From: Alistipes sp.
GTDB taxonomy: Bacteria; Bacteroidota; Bacteroidia; Bacteroidales; Rikenellaceae
Assembly (NCBI GenBank): GCA_017391185.1
Contig: JAFOZN010000072.1
Location: 1-7,941 of the forward strand
Direction: 5' to 3'
Length of the DNA stretch: 7,941 bases
Of this stretch, positions 1 through 4,749 are shown piece by piece; the first letter of the stretch is position 1, and the number at the start of each line of letters is the position of its first letter. The notes under the pieces are model-generated. The model was not told the DNA's origin. It did no database searches and saw nothing but the letters and a program-made list of their open reading frames with translations. Both the position numbers and the translations under genes were made by a program.

Positions 1-498
1 AGGGTCTTCAAGCCTGAGCTTTCTTCGGACGCTCCTGTTGTGATTGACAGATGGCTTGAGTCGGGAGGCAATCATGGATATCGCCAGGGATATGACCTTC
101 AGACAAGGGCCGGTGTTGATGGCTCGTACGATTGGAAGTCGGGTGTGATGGACTTTGATGTGTCATACTATGGAATTGCGACGAAGGATTACATAAAGAT
201 CCGACATTATGACGCTCTTGATGTCAAGGCGGGCATTGCGTCCAAGTCAATGGAGGACTCGTTCTTCAAGTATGATGTGGATGTGCGCTACAGGTATGGT
301 TCGGATGTGATGAAGTACGCAGGTATAGATATGAACCTTGATGAGCATGTCTTTGGTGTTAATGCAGTCTTGGGACAGGTGATGCATAAGGAAGAGGGTA
401 CCCATAAGGTGCTCTTTGATGTAGGAGTGGATCTTGCGGCATATGGACATCCTGAATATTCTACAGTTGCCGGAGAGTTCCATATTGTACCGCACTAA
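1..498 (+). CDS. Outer-membrane beta-barrel-like protein, internal fragment (5' end outside window, 3' end cut at a junction)
   Basis: The frame is open from base 1 to TAA 496-498, giving 165 visible residues; a GTG at 40 is an internal Val codon, not a convincing start. Stretches with alternating polar and hydrophobic/aromatic residues (around MDFDVSYYGIA, KYDVDVRYRY, HKVLFDVGVDLAAYG) separated by Gly/Asp/Asn turns look like amphipathic strands of an outer-membrane beta-barrel. The style resembles C-terminal barrel regions of Bacteroidales TonB-receptor-like or surface proteins, but I recognise no diagnostic motif, and substrate and function are unknown. The protein stops in mid-barrel (after HIVPH), with no terminal aromatic strand, so the 3' end is probably missing. 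Codon use is looser than in the ribosomal genes (mixed Ser, Gly and Leu codons). It is foreign to this operon: L24 and L14 genes should be here. It is probably joined by rearrangement or misassembly at about 490-505. Confidence 0.55.
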   Translation, partial: RVFKPELSSDAPVVIDRWLESGGNHGYRQGYDLQTRAGVDGSYDWKSGVMDFDVSYYGIATKDYIKIRHYDALDVKAGIASKSMEDSFFKYDVDVRYRYGSDVMKYAGIDMNLDEHVFGVNAVLGQVMHKEEGTHKVLFDVGVDLAAYGHPEYSTVAGEFHIVPH

Positions 499-549
499 AA
501 TGGTAAATTAGTTCGTTACGCTAAAAAGTCAGGAGAGGAGATTAAATAA
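499..549 (+). pseudogene. rplX: rplX 3' remnant: last 16 codons of ribosomal protein L24
   Basis: Directly after the stop of the barrel-like frame, the same frame reads [16 protein letters not shown] and ends at TAA 547-549. This matches my recollection of the conserved C-terminus of Bacteroidales L24 (…[14 protein letters not shown]). Its stop overlaps the rplE start as TAATG, the coupling expected of an rplX-rplE pair. The other roughly 85-90 residues of L24, including the KOW domain that binds 23S rRNA, are missing upstream. L24 is an assembly-initiator protein of the large subunit, so an intact copy should exist elsewhere if this arrangement is real. The GGAGAGGAG stretch in the last codons may also serve as a ribosome-binding site for rplE. 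Identification rests on 16 residues plus position. Confidence 0.8.
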
Positions 550-1112
550 TGGCATACGTACCAACACTCAAAACACAGTATAAGGAGCAGATCATTCCTG
601 CTCTTATGAAGGAGTTTGGATACACAAGCGTAATGCAGTGTCCAAAACTTGAGAAGATTGTCATCAATCAGGGTATGGGCCAGGCCGTAGCCGATAAGAA
701 GCTTATCGACGTGGCTCAGGCAGAGCTTACTCAGATTACTGGCCAGAAGGCGGTTCAGACAAAGTCACGTAAGGATATTTCTAACTTCAAGTTGCGTAAG
801 GGAATGCCTATCGGTGTTCGTGTAACGCTTCGTGCAGATCGTATGTACGAGTTCTTGGAGCGTCTTATCGCTGTGGCTATGCCACGTGTACGTGACTTCA
901 AGGGTATCAACGAGAAGTTTGATGGTCGTGGTAACTACACATTGGGTATCACAGAGCAGATCATCTTCCCTGAGATCGATATCGACAAGATCACAAAGAT
1001 CTTCGGTATGGAGATCACATTCGTAACTACGGCTAACACCGATGAGGAGGGTTATGCTCTTCTTCGTGAGTTCGGCCTTCCTTTCAAGAACGCTAAAAAG
1101 AAGAACCAGTAA
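549..1112 (+). CDS. rplE: 50S ribosomal protein L5
   Basis: 187 residues, full length for the family. L5 binds 5S rRNA and helps form the central protuberance of the 50S subunit, contacting the P-site tRNA and S13 across the subunit bridge. Recognisable parts: the N-terminal region ending in the family signature [14 protein letters not shown] (about residues 35-48), the basic [19 protein letters not shown] stretch (about 75-93), the [16 protein letters not shown] helix, and the C-terminal [16 protein letters not shown] segment. The start is ATG 549, overlapping the TAA of the rplX tail (TAATG) with purine-rich GGAGAGGAG upstream. rpsN follows after 3 bases. Codon use is strongly biased (CGT, AAG, GGT), as expected for high expression. 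The gene is intact although its upstream partner is truncated. Confidence 0.97.
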   Translation: MAYVPTLKTQYKEQIIPALMKEFGYTSVMQCPKLEKIVINQGMGQAVADKKLIDVAQAELTQITGQKAVQTKSRKDISNFKLRKGMPIGVRVTLRADRMYEFLERLIAVAMPRVRDFKGINEKFDGRGNYTLGITEQIIFPEIDIDKITKIFGMEITFVTTANTDEEGYALLREFGLPFKNAKKKNQ

Positions 1113-1115
1113 GAT

Positions 1116-1412
1116 ATGGCAAAGGAATCAATGAAGGCACGCGAGGTAAAGCGTGTTAAGCTTGCAAATCGTTACGCTCACAAGCGCGAGGAGATCGCAG
1201 CAAAGCTTAAGAGTGGTGAGATTGATCATGAGGAGGCATGGGTAGCACTTTCTAAGTTGCCACGCAACTCTAATCCTATCCGCCAGCACAACCGTTGCAT
1301 GTTGACTGGTCGTCCAAAGGGTTACATGCGCCAGTTCGGTATCAGCCGTATTCAGTTCCGTGAGATGGCATCAAGCGGTCTGATCCCAGGTGTTAAGAAG
1401 GCAAGCTGGTAG
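1116..1412 (+). CDS. rpsN: 30S ribosomal protein S14, zinc-free form
   Basis: 98 residues. S14 binds 16S rRNA in the 30S head beside S10 and S19 and is needed for late head assembly. The C-terminal half is unmistakable: [15 protein letters not shown], then [23 protein letters not shown] and the basic end GVKKASW. Only one Cys (in NRC) remains, so the CxxC...CxxC zinc knuckle of short S14 is absent and this is the C-minus type. The N-terminal half carries the linker [15 protein letters not shown] (about residues 32-46), which makes it about nine residues longer than the 89-residue form I recall for Bacteroides. The start is ATG 1116, three bases after rplE, implying translational coupling. The gene ends in tandem TAG stops (1410-1415) and runs straight into a strong intrinsic terminator, unusual for this operon position. 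Confidence 0.96.
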   Translation: MAKESMKAREVKRVKLANRYAHKREEIAAKLKSGEIDHEEAWVALSKLPRNSNPIRQHNRCMLTGRPKGYMRQFGISRIQFREMASSGLIPGVKKASW

Positions 1413-1421
1413 TAGATTTTC

Positions 1422-1465
1422 AAGGTCGGGCAGGGCGTAATGTGCGCCCTGCACAACCTTTTTAT
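1422..1465 (+). terminator. Intrinsic terminator after rpsN
   Basis: The inner stem GCAGGGCG (1430-1437) pairs perfectly with CGCCCTGC (1445-1452) around a 7-base loop. After a 3x3 internal loop, AAGGT (1422-1426) pairs with ACCTT (1456-1460). The stem runs directly into a T-rich tail, TTTATTAT. Its position ten bases after the rpsN stop and its GC-rich stem plus U-tract fit a Rho-independent terminator. It would separate rplE-rpsN from rpsH and the genes downstream. Confidence 0.8.
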
Positions 1466-1651
1466 TATCCAACGTGTGGAGGTCATGGGCCTAACCCCGT
1501 TGGTGTGTTGTCGAGAACTTATTTTTCGGCGGTGCTGGTTTGGGTGCCGATGTTGTCTTTGGCTCATCGCGTGGAGTGATGTGTCGTGGCCAACAACGAA
1601 AACAAGTTCTATACTGATGCAGAGTCCCAAGTATAGTGGCTTCAAAGTCGG

Positions 1652-1739
1652 GGAAAGTGCCATAGGATTATGGTAACTTCTCGGTGGCGAACCATCAGAA
1701 CAGGCTATGTGTCGAGTTACACTTTCCTTCATCGCCGAG
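1652..1739 (+). ncRNA. Candidate structured RNA: three-way junction with possible pseudoknot
   Basis: Three stems fit together with no unpaired linker bases. P1 is GGAAAGTG 1652-1659 with CACTTTCC 1720-1727. P2 is CCATA 1660-1664 with TATGG 1669-1673 around a GGAT loop. P3 is TAACT 1674-1678 with AGTTA 1715-1719. Inside P3 a small hairpin GGT/ACC (1683-1685/1691-1693) presents the loop GGCGA (1686-1690). That loop is the exact complement of TCGCC (1732-1736), just 3' of P1, allowing a pseudoknot; CTCGG 1680-1684 with CCGAG 1735-1739 is a competing pairing. This comes from reading complementarity by eye. No covariation or folding energy was computed, and no known family was recognised. Confidence 0.3.
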
Positions 1740-1765
1740 CCTTAGGGCCCGTGTGGTGAGTGGGG

Positions 1766-1806
1766 GAGCGTATGTATATACTCAAATGTATGTACTATGC
1801 TCAAAG
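1766..1806 (+). repeat. Imperfect tandem duplication and hairpin
   Basis: Bases 1770-1787 and 1788-1806 are near-copies of an 18-19 base unit (GTATGTA...CTCAAA). The same stretch folds on itself: GAGCGTA at 1766-1772 pairs, with one G-T, to TATGCTC at 1796-1802, and the inner bases pair with one bulge. No T-run follows, so it is not a terminator. It lies inside the rpsN-rpsH gap and its role is unknown. Confidence 0.45.
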
Positions 1807-1868
1807 TGACAAGAGGTTGTGGCAGACATGGTATATGTCTTTGTTGCTCCTTTTGTTGTGCAATTAGG

Positions 1869-1930
1869 TAACATAATTGGGTTGTTGGACGCTATAGTCT
1901 GCTCCCAATGTTATTTTAATGTTATTTTTT
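1869..1930 (+). terminator. Terminator-like hairpin with 11-bp tandem repeat in its T-rich tail
   Basis: TAAC...ATTGGG (1869-1881, with a 3-base bulge) pairs with CCCAATGTTA (1904-1913). GAC 1888-1890 can pair with GTC 1897-1899 in the loop. A T-rich tail follows to 1930, in which AATGTTATTTT occurs twice in tandem (1907-1917 and 1918-1928). The stem is weaker and the loop larger than in the 1422-1465 terminator. It would end any transcript from the 1466-1868 interval before the rpsH promoter. Confidence 0.4.
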
Positions 1931-1995
1931 GCAATTTATAGGCTCTAAACCTCAATAAATGACTAAGAAATAGCGGTTTATTGGATTTTTATACC

Positions 1996-2003
1996 TATAT
2001 TTG
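1996..2003 (+). promoter_or_regulatory. Bacteroidota-type -7 promoter element for rpsH and downstream genes
   Basis: TATATTTG (1996-2003) exactly matches the TAnnTTTG -7 consensus known for the Bacteroidota primary sigma factor. The -33 element is poor: TTTA at 1977-1980 or TTG at 1981-1983, both closer than the usual spacing of about 19 bases. Transcription would start near 2008-2012, leaving an AT-rich leader of about 110 bases before rpsH. A promoter is expected here because a terminator closes the upstream genes. The -7 element overlaps the perfect palindrome TTGCGCGCAA (2001-2010). Confidence 0.55.
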
Positions 2004-2010
2004 CGCGCAA
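2001..2010. promoter_or_regulatory. 10-bp palindrome at the predicted rpsH transcription start
   Basis: TTGCGCGCAA is a perfect inverted repeat overlapping the end of the -7 element and the expected start site. It stands out as GC-rich in an AT-rich stretch. It could be an operator half-site pair or the base of a 5'-end hairpin, or be incidental. No regulator is identifiable. Confidence 0.25.
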
Positions 2011-2123
2011 TTTCAAGGGGTCTAAGTTTAAGGAGCGTCAATCGAGGGTGCAGAATTAAACAAAAGGCTTTAAAGAAATAAAAACAATTAACTAAATTAT
2101 TAATTTTTAACTTTTAATTCATT

Positions 2124-2522
2124 ATGACAGATCCAATCGCGGATTTTCTAACTCGAATTAGAAACGCAGTGAAAGCCAATCACAAAGTGGTTGAAGCTCC
2201 TGGCTCAAAAATTAAGCGTGAGATCACTAAGATCCTCTACGAGCAGGGCTACATCTTGGCCTACAAGTTCGACAACGATGAGAAGGGTCACCCAACCATC
2301 AAGATCGCACTTAAGTGGGACGCAGCAACAAAGACAAACGCTATCAAGAACCTTAAGCGTGTAAGCCGTCCAGGTTTGCGTCAGTACGCATCTGTTGACA
2401 CTATGCCACGCGTGTTGAACGGTTTGGGTATCGCCATCGTTTCAACTTCAAAGGGTATCATGACAGACGCTAAGGCTCGCAAGGAGAACGTAGGTGGTGA
2501 GGTATTGTGCTACATCTACTAA
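2124..2522 (+). CDS. rpsH: 30S ribosomal protein S8
   Basis: 132 residues, normal length. S8 is a primary 16S rRNA binder in the central domain of the 30S subunit, and in E. coli it is the translational repressor of the spc operon; whether that holds here cannot be read from this sequence. It begins [15 protein letters not shown], the conserved S8 N-terminus. The C-terminal signature [20 protein letters not shown] leads to the usual end GGEVLCYIY. The start is ATG 2124 after an A/T-only stretch with no Shine-Dalgarno sequence, typical of Bacteroidota. Unusually, it is the first gene of its own transcription unit, 711 bases after rpsN and behind a probable promoter. The first dozen or so codons use CTA, CGA and AGA before the strongly optimised body begins. 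Confidence 0.97.
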   Translation: MTDPIADFLTRIRNAVKANHKVVEAPGSKIKREITKILYEQGYILAYKFDNDEKGHPTIKIALKWDAATKTNAIKNLKRVSRPGLRQYASVDTMPRVLNGLGIAIVSTSKGIMTDAKARKENVGGEVLCYIY

Positions 2523-2568
2523 TCTAACCCGATCTCAAGATTAATTAACTAAACAAAAACAAAAAGAA

Positions 2569-3150
2569 ATGTCAAGAATTGGTAAATTACCTGTAATCTT
2601 ACCTGCTGGCGTAACAGTAGATGTTGCAGCTGACAATACGGTAAGCGTGAAAGGGCCACTTGGTACTTTGAGTCAGAAGGTTGACTCAGACATTAAGGTC
2701 GAGGTTGGCACCCACACAGACAAGGAGGGTAAGGAGCATGCAGCCGTATTGGTTACACGTCCTACAAACCAGCCACGTCATCGTTCAATGCACGGCTTGT
2801 ACCGCGCACTTATCAACAACATGGTTATCGGCGTATCTAAGGGCTATGAGATCAAGCAGGAGCTCGTAGGTGTTGGTTTCAAGGCTGAGATGAAGGGCAA
2901 CGTTCTTCAGTTGGGCTTGGGTTACTCACACGATATCGCTATCATGCTTCCAGCAGAGATCCAGGCTACTGCAGTTACAGAGAAGAAGGGTAACCCTATC
3001 CTTACACTCAAGTCTATCGACAAGCAGTTGGTAGGTCAGGTAGCAGCAAAGATCCGCTCATTGCGTAAGCCAGAGCCATATAAGGGCAAGGGTATTAAGT
3101 TTGTTGGTGAGGTTATCCGCCGCAAGGCAGGTAAGTCTGCATCTAAATAG
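2569..3150 (+). CDS. rplF: 50S ribosomal protein L6
   Basis: 193 residues. L6 binds 23S rRNA near the base of the L7/L12 stalk and the sarcin-ricin loop, so it lies by the factor-binding site. It starts MSRIGKLPVILPAGV and shows the two tandem L6 alpha/beta domains: domain 1 to about residue 90 and domain 2 from about 95. The C-terminal signature RKPEPYKGKGIKFVGEVIRRKAGK is present. It is a few residues longer than the usual ~180-185, through a charged insertion THTDKEGKEHA (about residues 48-58) in a domain-1 loop. ATG 2569 follows rpsH by 46 bases with an A-rich AACAAAAACAAAAAGAAATG leader instead of a Shine-Dalgarno sequence. rplR follows after 19 bases. Confidence 0.97.
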   Translation: MSRIGKLPVILPAGVTVDVAADNTVSVKGPLGTLSQKVDSDIKVEVGTHTDKEGKEHAAVLVTRPTNQPRHRSMHGLYRALINNMVIGVSKGYEIKQELVGVGFKAEMKGNVLQLGLGYSHDIAIMLPAEIQATAVTEKKGNPILTLKSIDKQLVGQVAAKIRSLRKPEPYKGKGIKFVGEVIRRKAGKSASK

Positions 3151-3169
3151 TTAAAATAAGTCAAGCATT

Positions 3170-3532
3170 ATGTCATTAACTAAGATAGAAAGAAGAGAGA
3201 GGATCAAGATGCGTATCCGTAAGATCGTAAACGGTACGCCTGAGCAGCCTCGTATGACCGTATTCCGCTCAAACAAGCAGATTTACGTTCAGTTCATCGA
3301 TGATCTTGCAGGTGCGACTTTGGCTACAGCTTCTTCATTGGATAAGGAGGTTGTTGCAGAGGCAGCAGGAAAGAACAAGTGCGAGATCGCAGCCTTGGTA
3401 GGTAAGTTGGCAGCACAGCGCGCTGCTGAGAAGGGTATCTCAACTGTAGCTTTTGACCGTAACGGTTACCTCTACCATGGTCGTGTAAAAATGTTAGCCG
3501 ATGCTGCTCGTGAGGGTGGCCTTAAATTCTAA
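3170..3532 (+). CDS. rplR: 50S ribosomal protein L18
   Basis: 120 residues, the usual bacterial length. L18 binds 5S rRNA together with L5 and helps dock it into the central protuberance. The sequence shows a basic N-terminal tail ([18 protein letters not shown]), the [19 protein letters not shown] beta region, a central Ala-rich helix ([12 protein letters not shown]), and the conserved end [26 protein letters not shown]. The start is ATG 3170 in ATTATG, 19 bases after rplF, and the gene is followed by rpsE after only 5 bases, so translation is likely coupled. The first codons use AGA repeatedly, whereas the body uses CGT almost throughout. Confidence 0.97.
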   Translation: MSLTKIERRERIKMRIRKIVNGTPEQPRMTVFRSNKQIYVQFIDDLAGATLATASSLDKEVVAEAAGKNKCEIAALVGKLAAQRAAEKGISTVAFDRNGYLYHGRVKMLADAAREGGLKF

Positions 3533-3537
3533 GCGAT

Positions 3538-4056
3538 ATGTCAAATACAAACGTAAAGAAAGTTCGTACAAGCGACCTAGAGCTTAAGGATAGGCTCGTA
3601 AGCATCAACCGTGTTACAAAGGTAACAAAGGGTGGTCGTACATTTACATTCTCAGCAATCGTAGTTGTTGGTAACGAGAACGGTGTAGTAGGCTACGGCC
3701 TCGGTAAGGCATCGGAGGTTACATCAGCTATCGCTAAGGGTGTAGAGGATGCAAAGAAGAATTTGGTTAAGATTCCAGTAATCAACGGTACAATTCCTCA
3801 CAAGCAGGAGTATCGTTACAGCGGTTCTGAGGTTATGATTCGCCCAGCAGCTCCTGGTACAGGTATCATCGCCGGTGGTGCGATGCGTGCAGTATTGGAG
3901 TCAGTAGGTGTTAAGAACGTGCTTGCGAAGAGCAAGGGTTCATCTAACCCACACAACCTTGTAAAGGCTACAGTAGCAGCACTTTGCGAGTTGCGTGATG
4001 CACACAGCGTAGCTCAGTTGCGTGGAATCTCAATGACTAAGGTGTTTAACGGTTAA
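3538..4056 (+). CDS. rpsE: 30S ribosomal protein S5
   Basis: 172 residues, full length. S5 lies on the 30S solvent side at the mRNA entry region and affects decoding fidelity; in other bacteria, changes in its N-terminal domain loop give spectinomycin resistance. The N-terminal double-stranded-RNA-binding-like domain reads [43 protein letters not shown] (about residues 19-61), close to the family signature. The C-terminal domain carries [23 protein letters not shown] and the end STAKSKGSS-like/NPHNLVKAT motif (seen here as [17 protein letters not shown]). The start is ATG 3538, five bases after rplR. rpmD follows after 16 bases. Nothing suggests truncation. Confidence 0.97.
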   Translation: MSNTNVKKVRTSDLELKDRLVSINRVTKVTKGGRTFTFSAIVVVGNENGVVGYGLGKASEVTSAIAKGVEDAKKNLVKIPVINGTIPHKQEYRYSGSEVMIRPAAPGTGIIAGGAMRAVLESVGVKNVLAKSKGSSNPHNLVKATVAALCELRDAHSVAQLRGISMTKVFNG

Positions 4057-4072
4057 TTCTTGAAGTAAGACT

Positions 4073-4255
4073 ATGGCAACATTGAAAATCACTCAGGTTC
4101 GCAGCCGCATCGGAGCGACTAAGCAGCAGACCAAGAATCTTGATGCACTCGGTCTTCGTAAGATCAACCAGACTGTAGAGCACAGCGACTCAGTAATTAT
4201 CAAGGGTATGCTTGAGAAGGTAAAGCACTTGGTAGTTGTTGAAGAGGTAAAGTAA
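4073..4255 (+). CDS. rpmD: 50S ribosomal protein L30
   Basis: 60 residues, typical for the short bacterial L30. It is a small beta-alpha-beta protein bound to 23S rRNA at the 50S surface. The N-terminus MATLKITQVRSRIGATKQQTKNLDALGLRKINQTVEH holds the family core (the K-x-x-x-R-x-x-IG start, then LGLRKIN), followed by the short C-terminal strand KHLVVVEEVK. ATG 4073 lies 16 bases after rpsE and rplO follows after 27 bases. The position between rpsE and rplO is the standard one in this operon. Confidence 0.96.
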   Translation: MATLKITQVRSRIGATKQQTKNLDALGLRKINQTVEHSDSVIIKGMLEKVKHLVVVEEVK

Positions 4256-4282
4256 GTTTAACGAAAAAAGAATTATCTGAAA

Positions 4283-4729
4283 ATGGAACTCAATAATTTG
4301 AAGCCCGCAAAGGGTTCAACCCACCACGATAAGCGTGTTGGTCGAGGCGCAGGTTCAGGCCACGGTCGCTATTCAACACGTGGTATGAAGGGTGCTAAGT
4401 CACGTTCAGGTTACTCTCAGAAGCTCGGTTTCGAGGGCGGTCAGATGCCATTGCAGCGCCGTTTGCCTAAGTTCGGTTTCAAGAACTTGAAGCGTGTAGA
4501 GTTTAAGCCAATCAACCTCTCTACTTTGGAGGAGCTCGCAGCAAAGAAGGAGCTTACAGTAATCAACGTAGAGACTCTCGTTGCAGCAGGTTTCATCTCA
4601 TCTAAGGATAAGGTGAAGATCTTGGGTAACGGTAGCGTATCAAAGGCTCTTACAGTATCAGCTCACGCCTTCTCACAGAGCGCAGAGGCTGCTATCGTAG
4701 CTGCTGGCGGTAACGTAGAAAAGTTGTAA
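4283..4729 (+). CDS. rplO: 50S ribosomal protein L15
   Basis: 148 residues, normal length. L15 is a late-binding 50S protein that threads a Gly/Arg/Lys-rich N-terminal extension into 23S rRNA. That extension is clear: LKPAKGSTHHDKRVGRGAGSGHGRYSTRGMKGAKSRSGY (about residues 6-44), then FEGGQMPLQRRLPKFGFKN. The globular C-terminal domain includes KVKILGNGSVSKALTVSAHAFSQSAEAAI, close to the L15 signature. The start is ATG 4283 after an AAAAAAG...GAAA leader, with no Shine-Dalgarno sequence. secY follows after 20 bases, the usual link between ribosomal proteins and the translocon. Confidence 0.97.
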   Translation: MELNNLKPAKGSTHHDKRVGRGAGSGHGRYSTRGMKGAKSRSGYSQKLGFEGGQMPLQRRLPKFGFKNLKRVEFKPINLSTLEELAAKKELTVINVETLVAAGFISSKDKVKILGNGSVSKALTVSAHAFSQSAEAAIVAAGGNVEKL

Positions 4730-4749
4730 TTTAAACTTATTGAATTAAT

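Larger units (their letters stand above)
1466..1868 (+). other. Non-coding interval rich in inverted repeats; possible small RNA locus
   Basis: About 400 bases without a credible gene. The open frames present (for example 1440-1676 on + and 1352-1732 on -) give Cys/Trp/His-rich, low-plausibility proteins, and the minus-strand one overlaps rpsN. The stretch is noticeably more GC-rich than the AT-rich bases 1860-2123. It contains AGAACTT 1514-1520 pairing with AAGTTCT 1604-1610, CTATAC 1609-1614 with GTATAG 1631-1636, the three-way fold at 1652-1727, and a hairpin at 1766-1802. It lies between an intrinsic terminator and a second terminator-like hairpin, as a free-standing RNA gene would. A weak TATTTTTC (1520-1527) is the best -7-like match near its left end. 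No known RNA family was recognised. Confidence 0.3.

Noticed and set aside
40..42. GTG as a start for a 152-residue protein in the first frame
   Set aside because: The frame is open to the left edge with continuous barrel-like sequence and there is no start context, so the GTG is an internal Val codon of a partial gene.
1609..1660. Hammerhead-type ribozyme, suggested by CTGATG followed later by GAAA
   Set aside because: The core CUGANGA is not complete (CTGATGC), and the stems do not flank the core in hammerhead order.
1440..1676. 78-codon + strand open frame in the rpsN-rpsH gap
   Set aside because: It begins inside the terminator hairpin, has a Cys/Trp-rich implausible composition and no recognisable motif, and lies across predicted RNA stems.
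1645..1712. RNase P RNA, suggested by GGGGAAAGTGCC and CAGAACAGGCTAT resembling its conserved 5' and 3' core sequences
   Set aside because: The two motifs are only about 45 bases apart instead of several hundred, and both deviate from the conserved cores.
1352..1732. 126-codon minus-strand open frame overlapping the end of rpsN
   Set aside because: It overlaps rpsN antisense, has His/Arg/Ser-rich low-plausibility sequence, and no promoter or start context. It is most likely a chance frame.
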